Positions 7,741 to 13,153 of a stretch of 13,153 bases of DNA are shown in pieces. The notes below the pieces were generated by a model. The model did no database searches. It was not told where the DNA came from and saw only the letters and a program-made list of their open reading frames with translations. Origin of the DNA: Oscillospiraceae bacterium (lineage in GTDB: Bacteria > Bacillota > Clostridia > Oscillospirales > Oscillospiraceae); assembly GCA_020025675.1 (NCBI GenBank), contig JAHHRS010000052.1, positions 1-13,153 of the forward strand, in the 5' to 3' direction. A program made the position numbers and the translations under genes. Numbering within the stretch: position 1 is the first letter of the stretch; every line of letters starts with the position of its first letter.

Positions 7741-8044
7741 TGTTTTCCTCCTCGCATAATGCTTTTGCATCCTCATATTTTTCTGCGGGAACATAGATGT
7801 TAACGCCGCATCCGCTCATTCCCAGAATTACCCGGCCGAAACTTCCGTCCCCCGGATAGGTGAGCAGGCATGGAATTCCGTAGGCCTCCAGCATATTAAC
7901 TCTAAGCTCCGCTCCCATGTCCATGCTGTAAAGTCTTTCCAGAAACACAGGCTGAGAAAGCTCCCCGTTTTCATCCTTAGGCCAACGCTTTAAAAGATTT
8001 TTGTCCGCTTTTTTGCCCCATTCGGGGCTGAGCTCATTTTCCAT
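7727..8044 (-). CDS. Small DUF2007-like protein (putative signal-transducing family)
   Basis: This 105-residue protein resembles the DUF2007 group: RLYSMDMGAELRVNMLEAYGIPCLL (about 38-62) followed by a Gly-rich turn and VNIYVPAEKYEDAKALCEEE (about 81-100), an alpha-beta fold reminiscent of small ligand-binding domains such as PII. DUF2007 proteins are often called putative signal-transducing, but no function is established. The N-terminal 30 residues are Lys/Glu-rich and start with LSPEWGKKADKNLLKRWPKDENGELS, a lead also seen in clostridial relatives as far as I recall. The ATG follows a strong GGAGGTG site. Its last codons overlap the start of phosphoglucomutase by 14 nt, so the pair is probably co-translated. 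No signal peptide or membrane span is seen. Confidence 0.8.
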   Translation of the reverse strand: MENELSPEWGKKADKNLLKRWPKDENGELSQPVFLERLYSMDMGAELRVNMLEAYGIPCLLTYPGDGSFGRVILGMSGCGVNIYVPAEKYEDAKALCEEENNEQL

Positions 8045-8103
8045 ATATGCACCTCCGAATGTGAAGATTATAATTTCGGCTTCAAATACATAAATTATTT
8101 TCC

Positions 8104-8112
8104 ATTATATCA
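8104..8112 (-). promoter_or_regulatory. Extended -10 promoter for the DUF2007-pgcA-CHR operon
   Basis: On the minus strand the sequence reads TGATATAAT, a perfect TATAAT hexamer with the TGn extension. The -35 position is poor (TAAACT-like at 17 bp), as is common for extended -10 promoters. Transcription starting near 8097 would give a leader of about 52 nt before the DUF2007-like ATG. No convincing terminator is seen after rlmH between 8158 and 8112, so some read-through from the murA operon is possible. Confidence 0.6.
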
Positions 8113-8158
8113 TATAATTTCCAAAAAGTTTAGCAGAATTTTTCACTTTTCAGCCTTT

Positions 8159-8641
8159 TTATTTGTGATAACGAGAGCCTTCTATAATCTTAAAGCCCCG
8201 ATAAACCTGCTCTATGAGCATAACTCGGGCAAGATGATGGGGAAAAGTCATTTTAGACATACTGAGCTTAAAATCAGCCGTATTTTTCACTTCATCGCAA
8301 ATTCCGTAAGAGCCGCCGATTATAAAGCACAGCTTTGGCTTTCCCGAATTTTCTCTCTGGAGCATAAGCTCCGCCAGCTCCTCACTGCTTTTCTGCTTTC
8401 CCTCAACGCACATACAGCACACATATGCGTCCTTCGGTATCTGCTTTTTAATCTCCAAGCCCTCTTTTAAAAGAGCGGCTTTAATTTCTCTGTCTGAGGG
8501 TTTTTCAGGCAGGCGCTGTTCCTCAATCTCCGCCAGTTCAAAGCGGCAGTACGCCCCAAGGCGTTTTTTGTACTCGGAGAAAGCCTCCATGTAGTGCTTT
8601 TCCCTCATTCTGCCTACACAGATAAACTTAATCTCTCTCAT
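8159..8641 (-). CDS. rlmH: 23S rRNA (pseudouridine-1915-N3)-methyltransferase RlmH
   Basis: RlmH is a SPOUT-class methyltransferase that methylates N3 of pseudouridine 1915 in helix 69 of 23S rRNA on the assembled 70S ribosome. The 160-residue length equals the family norm. Visible are the N-terminal IKFICVGRMREKHYMEAFSEYKKRL and the C-terminal SAM-binding knot: FIIGGSYGICDEV (about 107-119), LSMSKMTFPHHLARVMLIEQVYR and the closing GSRYHK. A longer open frame exists upstream, but the internal ATG at 8639-8641 has a GGCGGTG site and fits the family start. It overlaps the walJ-like gene by 14 nt. The same two genes are near neighbours in Bacillus. Identification is secure. Confidence 0.97.
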   Translation of the reverse strand: MREIKFICVGRMREKHYMEAFSEYKKRLGAYCRFELAEIEEQRLPEKPSDREIKAALLKEGLEIKKQIPKDAYVCCMCVEGKQKSSEELAELMLQRENSGKPKLCFIIGGSYGICDEVKNTADFKLSMSKMTFPHHLARVMLIEQVYRGFKIIEGSRYHK

Positions 8642-9413
8642 TTTGCACCGCCTTTCCCACAGGCACCTGAAGAAATCCCAGCTCAGGGGCAACAAAAAGC
8701 CCCTCCCCTGTTCCCAAGGCAGCTTCAGCAGCAGCCCGTGCAATCCACGGTCTGTTATTTTCACGGCTCAAATGGCCTAAAATAATATTTTCCGTACCGT
8801 TATCGGAGAGGACTTTTGCAAGAGACGCACAGGCAGAGTTGCTGAGGTGGCCCTTATCAGACAAAATCCGGCGCTTCAAATAGACAGGGTAAGGCCCTTC
8901 CATAAGCATTTTTTCGTCATGGTTAGACTCTATAAGCACCGTCTCTGCCCCTATAAGCCCCTCTATAATCCGGTCTGTCACATGCCCCATGTCGGTGCTC
9001 AGGGCAAAAGTGCCCTCACCTTCTACTCTGTACCCCACGCTTTCATCTGTATCATGGGGCGTATGGAATGCACGGACTTTAAGATTTTCTATATAAAAAT
9101 CTTCATTAACAGGGATAATATGTAAATTATCCTCAGTTTCCGGAATTTTTCCCATAAGTCTGTTAGCCACCGTATGAGGTGCGAAAATCGGGATCGAATA
9201 GTATCGGCACAGCATTTTAAGGCCTGAAACGTGGTCGGAGTGCTCATGAGTAATGAGCACTCCGCCAATATTTTCCACATTTAATTTGGCCTCTGCCAGG
9301 GCGCTTTTCACCCGGCGCATGGAAATTCCGGCGTCGATTAAAATATTCGTCCCCGCTCCGGATATGAGAAGGCAATTCCCACCGGAGCCGCTGGCAAAAA
9401 CACTGACTGTCAT
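8628..9413 (-). CDS. walJ: Metallo-beta-lactamase-fold hydrolase, WalJ/YycJ type
   Basis: This 261-residue cytoplasmic protein has the metallo-beta-lactamase fold. The opening TVSVFASGSGGNCLLI and ILIDAGIS are typical of the YycJ/WalJ group, and the metal motif HEHSDH is at about residues 56-61; later ligands appear as HTPHD (about 117), STDMGH (about 138) and GHLS (about 213). WalJ has been linked to cell-wall and DNA-replication coordination in low-GC Gram-positives, with the reaction unresolved. Instead of lying with the walRK regulators, it here starts inside the end of murA (4-nt ATGA overlap) and runs into rlmH (14-nt overlap), so murA-walJ-rlmH form one coupled unit. Family call strong; orthology to Bacillus WalJ is inferred from motif and rlmH neighbourhood. 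Confidence 0.88.
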   Translation of the reverse strand: MTVSVFASGSGGNCLLISGAGTNILIDAGISMRRVKSALAEAKLNVENIGGVLITHEHSDHVSGLKMLCRYYSIPIFAPHTVANRLMGKIPETEDNLHIIPVNEDFYIENLKVRAFHTPHDTDESVGYRVEGEGTFALSTDMGHVTDRIIEGLIGAETVLIESNHDEKMLMEGPYPVYLKRRILSDKGHLSNSACASLAKVLSDNGTENIILGHLSRENNRPWIARAAAEAALGTGEGLFVAPELGFLQVPVGKAVQNERD

Positions 9414-10717
9414 ACAGGAATACTCACTACCTTTTCGTAGCCGTCCTGATCGTCAGAAAACTCCTCTATTCTTATGTCAGCTCCCAGACTGCGGAGCTTT
9501 CCTACAAAGTTCTCGTATCCACGCTCAATGTAGTGAATATCCTCCACTACGGTTTCCCCTGCGGCGCATAGGCCCGCAATTACCATTGCGGCGCCGGCTC
9601 TCAGATCGCAGGCCATAACGGGAGCACCTGTCAGCCTGTGGCCCCCCTCTATGACGCACACTCTGCCGTCAACCTGTATCTCAGCCCCCATTTTCCGCAG
9701 CTCATTTACATATTTATAACGGTTATCGTAAATTCCCTCTGTAATAACGGAAGTGCCGTTAGCAAGGCACAGCAGAACGCCTATCTGGGGCTGCATATCG
9801 GTGGGAAAGCCGGGATAGGGCAGGGTTTTCACGTTTGCACGTCTGAGAGTGCTTGCACCCTTAACCAGAACGGAGTCCTCATACTGCTGAACTATGGTTC
9901 CCGTCTCACGAAGCTTTGCGGAGATGCACTCTAAATGCTTGGGAATAATGTTCTTTATAAGAACCTCTCCCCCTGTTGCCGCTGCCGCCACCATGTAGGT
10001 TCCCGCCTCTATCTGGTCGGGAATTATTGTATAAGTGCCGCCGTGGAGCTTCTCAACGCCGTTTATCTTTATTGTATCGGTACCTGCTCCCCGAACATCG
10101 GCACCCATGGAGTTTAAAAAGTTTGCAAGGTCAACTATATGTGGCTCTCTTGCGGCATTTTCAATAATGGTTCTGCCCTGAGCCAAAACAGCGGCTATCA
10201 TTATATTCATGGTAGCGCCTACTGAAACTTTATCCAGATAAATTCTTGCGCCGTGGAGTTTTCCCCCCTGAACGTCACCCAGTACAAAGCCCGCCTTAAC
10301 GTCGATAGCTGCGCCCAGTGCCTCCATGCCCTTAACATGCTGGTCAATGGGACGAACACCGAAATTACAGCCGCCGGGCATGGTGGTTTTGCAGACACCG
10401 AATCTGCCCAGCATGGAGCCGATAAGATAGTATGAAGCTCTTATCTTCCTCATAAGCTCAAATGGTGCATCTTTATAGGTTGCGTTTCTTGCATCAACCT
10501 CAACGGTGGATTTATTTATATATTTCACCTTGCAGCCCAGATCTGAAACTATGGTCAGCAGCATGTCAACATCGCTTATCTGAGGCAGGTTCTCTATGCG
10601 GCATACACCGTCAACCAGCAATGTGGCCGGAATTATAGCAACCGCAGCATTTTTAGCTCCGCTTATTTCGACCTCGCCGTGAAGAGCTTTGCCGCCGTTT
10701 ATAACATATTTTTCCAT
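9410..10717 (-). CDS. murA: UDP-N-acetylglucosamine 1-carboxyvinyltransferase MurA
   Basis: MurA transfers enolpyruvate from PEP to UDP-GlcNAc, the first committed step of peptidoglycan synthesis, in the cytoplasm. The 435 residues make a full-length enzyme. SGAKNAA (19-25, Lys22) and KIRASYYLIGSMLGRFG (about 91-107) form the substrate site; the catalytic loop GGCNFGVRPIDQH carries Cys117, the residue attacked by fosfomycin, so the enzyme should be of the fosfomycin-sensitive class. Later PYPGFPTDMQPQ and the C-terminal DLRAGAAMVIAGL segments are typical. The ATG has a GGAAGG site about ten bases upstream. It is first in the murA-walJ-rlmH operon. Many Firmicutes carry two MurA paralogues; which one this is cannot be decided from the window. 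Confidence 0.98.
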   Translation of the reverse strand: MEKYVINGGKALHGEVEISGAKNAAVAIIPATLLVDGVCRIENLPQISDVDMLLTIVSDLGCKVKYINKSTVEVDARNATYKDAPFELMRKIRASYYLIGSMLGRFGVCKTTMPGGCNFGVRPIDQHVKGMEALGAAIDVKAGFVLGDVQGGKLHGARIYLDKVSVGATMNIMIAAVLAQGRTIIENAAREPHIVDLANFLNSMGADVRGAGTDTIKINGVEKLHGGTYTIIPDQIEAGTYMVAAAATGGEVLIKNIIPKHLECISAKLRETGTIVQQYEDSVLVKGASTLRRANVKTLPYPGFPTDMQPQIGVLLCLANGTSVITEGIYDNRYKYVNELRKMGAEIQVDGRVCVIEGGHRLTGAPVMACDLRAGAAMVIAGLCAAGETVVEDIHYIERGYENFVGKLRSLGADIRIEEFSDDQDGYEKVVSIPV

Positions 10718-10778
10718 ATAATATATACCTTCCGTTATTAAGGGATGAGTTTTAAATTTTATTCAAATCCAGTGGAGT

Positions 10779-10807
10779 ATTTTAACACAATTGTCGTTCT
10801 ATGGCAA
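10779..10807 (-). promoter_or_regulatory. Sigma-A promoter of murA
   Basis: On the minus strand TTGCCA (10802-10807) and TAAAAT (10779-10784) are separated by exactly 17 bp, each differing from consensus by one or two bases. Transcription starting near 10772 would give a leader of about 55 nt. It lies between the Nudix gene stop and murA; no hairpin terminator for the Nudix gene is seen, so murA may also receive read-through. Confidence 0.75.
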
Positions 10808-10815
10808 GTTAATTA

Positions 10816-11361
10816 TTATTTTGACTGATTTTTCAGGTATTTTTCAGCCTTTAAAATTGCCACGGCAGTCTTACCGTCGTCTATTTCCCCGCTCATAACC
10901 ATATCCGCAAGCTGAGATAAGGGCATTTTTTTAATATTCAGGTACTCATCCTCATCAGGATGAGTCTTGCCGGCTTTAAGGCCCAAAGCAAGGTAGATAT
11001 GTAATACTTCGGTGGAAATTCCGGGAGATGTGCAGTACCTTCCCATGTAGACCATTTTTTCGGCTGTAAAGCCTGTCTCCTCGGAAAGTTCCCTCTCTGC
11101 GCTTAGAAGCGGCTCCTCACCCAGCTCCAGCTTTCCCGCCGGTGCTTCCAGCATCATTTTTCCCATGGGATAGCGGAACTGCTCCACCATGTAGCAGTTG
11201 CCCTCGCTGTCAACAGGCAGAATCGTAACGCCGCCGGGGTGCTCTACAACTTCCCGCTTTACAACGTGGCCGTTAAAAAGCTCCGCCTTATCCATACGGA
11301 CATTCACGATGAGACCCTTATATTTATATTCCCCTTCTAGCCGTTTTTCGGTAAAATCCAT
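10816..11361 (-). CDS. nudF: Nudix hydrolase, ADP-ribose pyrophosphatase type
   Basis: This 181-residue cytoplasmic enzyme probably hydrolyses ADP-ribose and related nucleoside diphosphate sugars. The full Nudix box Gx5Ex7REUxEExGU is intact from GKLELGE to ELSEETGF (about residues 76-98). Upstream VVKREVVEHPGGVTILPVD and VEQFRYPMGKMMLEAPAG, and downstream YCTSPGISTEVLHIYLA, are typical of the ADP-ribose pyrophosphatase (NudF/YqkG) group. The start is set at the ATG at 11359-11361, preceded by GGGAGGAG; a reading eight residues longer has no such site. It is transcribed away from smpB and toward murA, 98 bp before it. Substrate is inferred from family similarity only. Confidence 0.92.
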   Translation of the reverse strand: MDFTEKRLEGEYKYKGLIVNVRMDKAELFNGHVVKREVVEHPGGVTILPVDSEGNCYMVEQFRYPMGKMMLEAPAGKLELGEEPLLSAERELSEETGFTAEKMVYMGRYCTSPGISTEVLHIYLALGLKAGKTHPDEDEYLNIKKMPLSQLADMVMSGEIDDGKTAVAILKAEKYLKNQSK

Positions 11362-11441
11362 TTTAACTCCTCCCGTGGCAGACAAGCCTGTTTAAAACTT
11401 TTATATAAGAGCGATAAATGCTTTACATAACTTCCGTATGA

Positions 11442-11471
11442 ATTATATCACAGCATTTCTTAGATTACCAA
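11442..11471 (-). promoter_or_regulatory. Promoter of the Nudix gene
   Basis: On the minus strand the sequence shows TTGGTA (11466-11471), an 18-bp spacer and a perfect TATAAT (11442-11447) with a TGn extension (TGATATAAT). Transcription near 11435 would give a leader of about 74 nt. Two T7 runs (11495-11501 and 11503-11509) read as A-tracts just upstream of the -35 and could act as an UP-like element. Confidence 0.6.
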
Positions 11472-11538
11472 TGAATTTAAAGGAAATGTCAAAATTTTTT
11501 TGTTTTTTTCCAGGCTTTTAACAGTCCCCTGCATTTAG

Positions 11539-11581
11539 TTAACAAATTTTTCTTTTATTTTATGTACATATGTGGTAATAT
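11539..11581 (+). promoter_or_regulatory. Candidate promoter region of smpB
   Basis: TTAACA (11539-11544) matches the -35 consensus at five of six positions. Two possible -10 elements follow: TATGTA (11561-11566, 16-bp spacer, weak) and TGGTAATAT (extended -10, hexamer 11576-11581, without a spaced -35). The second would start transcription almost at the ribosome binding site. Neither can be chosen from sequence alone. Confidence 0.3.
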
Positions 11582-11605
11582 ATCCGGGAGAGGATGTGAA
11601 AAGCC

Positions 11606-12079
11606 GTGGCTCCAAAGCAGATGGGCATAAAAAAAATAGCGGAAAACCGTAAGGCATTCCACGAATACTTCGTGCTTGAGCGCTTTGAGGCCGGCATTGA
11701 GCTTGCAGGCACTGAGGTTAAATCCATCAGAGCCGGTCAGGTGAACATGAAGGACGCTTTCTGTACTGTTAAGGACGGGGAGCTGTTCGTCAGAGGTATG
11801 CACATCAGCCCCTATGAGCACGGCAACATTTTTAACCGTGACCCTGTCAGACCCAGAAGGCTTTTAATGCACAAGCGTGAGATAATTAAGCTCAACGCCC
11901 GTGTTATGCAGGACGGTGTGGCTTTAATCCCTCTGTCTTTGTATTTTAAAGACAGCCGTGTGAAGCTGGAGCTGGGGCTGTGTAAAGGTAAAAAGCTCCA
12001 TGACAAGCGGGATTCCGAGGCTGACCGGCAGTCTAAAAGAGATATTGACAGAATGATGAAGGAGAAAAATTTTAAATGA
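11606..12079 (+). CDS. smpB: SsrA-binding protein SmpB (GTG start)
   Basis: SmpB binds the tRNA-like domain of tmRNA and delivers it to stalled ribosomes for trans-translation. The 157 residues are a full-length protein. The oligonucleotide-binding barrel shows ENRKAFHEYFVLERFEAGIEL, GTEVKSIRAGQVNMKDAF (about 35-52) and FVRGMHISPYEHGN (about 61-74); the C-terminal tail GKKLHDKRDSEADRQSKRDIDRMMK carries the conserved HDKR and basic helix that enters the decoding centre. Start is a GTG with a GGGAGAGG region upstream at slightly long spacing; the next ATG is at residue 6. The TGA stop shares four bases with the cyclophilin start. The tmRNA gene lies about 720 bp downstream on the same strand, so protein and RNA partners are clustered. 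Confidence 0.98.
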   Translation: MAPKQMGIKKIAENRKAFHEYFVLERFEAGIELAGTEVKSIRAGQVNMKDAFCTVKDGELFVRGMHISPYEHGNIFNRDPVRPRRLLMHKREIIKLNARVMQDGVALIPLSLYFKDSRVKLELGLCKGKKLHDKRDSEADRQSKRDIDRMMKEKNFK

Positions 12080-12594
12080 AAAATCCAGTAGTTACCTTTG
12101 AGATGGAAAACGGAGACATCATTAAGGCAGAGCTCTACCCAGAGCTTGCCCCCAACACCGTTAACAACTTTATTTCTCTTGTAAACAAGGGCTTTTATAA
12201 CGGCCTTATCTTCCACCGTGTAATTTCCGGCTTCATGATTCAGGGCGGTGACCCCCAGGGTACCGGCATGGGCGGCCCCGGATACTGCATCAAGGGTGAG
12301 TTCAGCGGCAACCGTTTCAATAACCCCTTAAAGCATGAACGCGGTGTGCTCTCCATGGCACGCTCCATGGCTCCCAACTCCGCAGGAAGCCAGTTCTTCA
12401 TTATGCACGAAAATGCTCCTCACCTTGACGGTCAGTATGCCGCTTTCGGTAAGGTAATTGAGGGTATTGAGAACGTTGATAAGATTGCCTCTGTTCGTAC
12501 CGATTACAACGACAAGCCTAAAACTCCTCAGGTCATGAAGACTGTCACCGTTGAGACCTTCGGTGAAGTTTATCCCGAGCCTGAGAAAGCATAA
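12076..12594 (+). CDS. ppiB: Cyclophilin-type peptidyl-prolyl cis-trans isomerase
   Basis: This 172-residue cytoplasmic cyclophilin catalyses isomerisation of X-Pro peptide bonds. The active site is visible: FHRVISGFMIQGGDP (about 46-60, with catalytic-type Arg48), GTGMGGPGYCIKGEF, MARSMAPNSAGSQFFI (about 94-109) and LDGQYAAFGKVIEG (about 117-130). No signal peptide is present, so it acts in the cytoplasm. A C-terminal extension VYPEPEKA follows the core fold. Its ATG overlaps the smpB stop by 4 nt (ATGA) with no strong independent Shine-Dalgarno sequence in the AT-rich GGAGAAAAATTTTAA stretch apart from GGAG about 12 bases upstream, so coupling to smpB translation is likely. Confidence 0.96.
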   Translation: MKNPVVTFEMENGDIIKAELYPELAPNTVNNFISLVNKGFYNGLIFHRVISGFMIQGGDPQGTGMGGPGYCIKGEFSGNRFNNPLKHERGVLSMARSMAPNSAGSQFFIMHENAPHLDGQYAAFGKVIEGIENVDKIASVRTDYNDKPKTPQVMKTVTVETFGEVYPEPEKA

Positions 12595-12651
12595 GTTTAA
12601 AATAAAATCTTTGCTTTTGCGCCCTTTATAATTTTTACCCTATGTTAATTT

Positions 12652-12675
12652 GCTGTGCCGCTTATGCGGCACAGC
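12652..12675. other. Perfect 10-bp inverted repeat (hairpin) between ppiB and ssrA
   Basis: GCTGTGCCGC, a TTAT loop and GCGGCACAGC pair without a mismatch. The next bases are GGAAAATATAAAATG, so the U-tract of an intrinsic terminator is missing on the plus strand, and the minus-strand continuation (AAATTAAC) is also poor. It may still block 3'-exonucleases or terminate the smpB-ppiB transcript with help from factors. Structure is directly visible; the role is open. Confidence 0.7.
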
Positions 12676-12709
12676 GGAAAATATAAAATGCATTGTCCGT
12701 AAAACTATT

Positions 12710-12737
12710 TTGTCTTTATTACTTAATATACGATAAT
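12710..12737 (+). promoter_or_regulatory. Candidate ssrA promoter
   Basis: TTGTCT (12710-12715) and GATAAT (12732-12737) are separated by 16 bp, matching four and five of six sigma-A consensus bases. Transcription starting near 12744 would place about 57 nt of leader before the mature tmRNA 5' end, to be removed by RNase P. It gives ssrA its own promoter apart from smpB-ppiB. Confidence 0.55.
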
Positions 12738-12800
12738 ATACGAAATACGAAGTTTTCGCCCCATGGGGGAAATGGAGTTTAGCGGACTTTGCGACGACGA

Positions 12801-13150
12801 GGGGATGTAAGGGTTTCGACGGGGGTGTGGAGGCAGGATAAGCGGGCAGATGAGTCGGCCATCTTTAAAACCGGCAACTTTTATAAATTAAAGAACAACG
12901 ATAATACTGTTCTTCTCGCTGCTTAATTAGCGAGCGTCTTGCCTGAGAGTACCACGGCTCAGGATAAGGCGTCGATCAGTGGTGAACGTGAGTGCGGAAA
13001 GCTTTGACCGCACCACGCATAATGAAGCTACCAAGCCATAGAGTGTGTCCTTTCACGCTTTGGTAAGGGAATTTAAATAAAGGACTGCGCCCGGAGAAAG
13101 TTCTGTTAAAACGCTTTCGGACGGGGGTTCAACTCCCCCCATCTCCACCA
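12801..13150 (+). ncRNA. ssrA: tmRNA (SsrA), one-piece
   Basis: tmRNA rescues stalled ribosomes, acting as an alanyl-tRNA and then as a short mRNA that adds a degradation tag. The 350-nt gene is complete. The 5' end GGGGATG pairs with CATCTCC near the 3' end (seven pairs, one G-U) to make the acceptor stem, followed by a discriminator A and an encoded CCA. The conserved GGGTTTCGACGGGG follows the 5' strand; the T-arm GGGGG-TTCAACT-CCCCC is at the 3' end. The tag frame ends in GCT GCT TAA, with the stop in the loop of a CTCGCT/AGCGAG hairpin. It is a standard, non-permuted tmRNA, beside smpB. Three bases remain in the window after the CCA. Confidence 0.97.
12891..12926 (+). other. tmRNA tag-peptide reading frame
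   Basis: Inside the tmRNA the frame AAG AAC AAC GAT AAT ACT GTT CTT CTC GCT GCT TAA encodes (K)NNDNTVLLAA. The LAA end is what ClpXP-type proteases recognise. Whether the resume codon is AAG or the following AAC cannot be fixed by eye, because both have an A at position -4. Confidence 0.85.
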
Positions 13151-13153
13151 AAT

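Noticed and set aside
8110..8158. Terminator after rlmH
   Set aside because: Only an AT-rich AAAAGT/ACTTTT pairing with a long loop is seen; too weak to call.
11812..12216. Minus-strand open frame across smpB and ppiB
   Set aside because: Shadow of two well-supported genes; Ser/Leu-rich translation without domain features.
12611..12632. Remnant of a second terminator like that at 4864-4889 (shared GCGCCCTTT)
   Set aside because: The complementary left half is missing, so no hairpin can form.
1..13153. CRISPR array, insertion sequence, prophage, toxin-antitoxin or retron-like element
   Set aside because: No spaced direct repeats, transposase, integrase, reverse transcriptase or paired small toxin genes are seen; the window is core chromosome.

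Overview
The window reads as a core chromosomal segment of an anaerobic, spore-former-lineage Firmicute, most likely a clostridial (Oscillospiraceae/Ruminococcaceae-like) genome. The basis is the yqfC-yqfD-phoH-ybeY-era order, a YlbJ-type sporulation membrane protein, the walJ-rlmH pairing, strong GGAGG-type ribosome binding sites, frequent TTG/GTG starts, tight gene packing and moderate GC. This is inference from gene content; no database was searched.

Layout. (1) 23-3841, minus strand: one compact operon transcribed right to left, yqfC, yqfD, phoH, ybeY, era, linking a sporulation pair to rRNA maturation and small-subunit assembly factors. (2) 3842-3909: a 68-bp divergent intergenic region with sigma-E-like promoter elements, then ylbJ on the plus strand (3910-4863). 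(3) 4864-4889: a bidirectional terminator between ylbJ and the convergent next operon. (4) 4889-8044, minus strand: a DUF2007-like small protein, alpha-phosphoglucomutase/phosphomannomutase, and a pair of half-size CHR (chromate transporter family) proteins, driven by an extended -10 promoter near 8104. (5) 8159-10717, minus strand: murA, a WalJ/YycJ-type metallo-hydrolase and rlmH, overlapping one another, driven by a good sigma-A promoter at 10779-10807. (6) 10816-11361, minus strand: an ADP-ribose pyrophosphatase-type Nudix hydrolase. (7) 11606-13150, plus strand: smpB, an overlapping cyclophilin, then ssrA (tmRNA), a trans-translation cluster.

The genes are mostly housekeeping: ribosome assembly and rescue (era, ybeY, rlmH, smpB, ssrA), cell-wall precursor and sugar-phosphate metabolism (murA, phosphoglucomutase) and sporulation (yqfC, yqfD, ylbJ). 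I found no mobile element, CRISPR array, phage gene or defence system and no gene-free stretch above 300 bases. I do not see a wholly new system. The points most worth checking are the unusual tmRNA tag peptide, translational coupling of a cyclophilin to SmpB upstream of ssrA, a perfect hairpin without a U-tract before ssrA, re-assigned non-ATG starts at the yqfC/ylbJ divergence, and three independent gene overlaps of exactly 14 nt.
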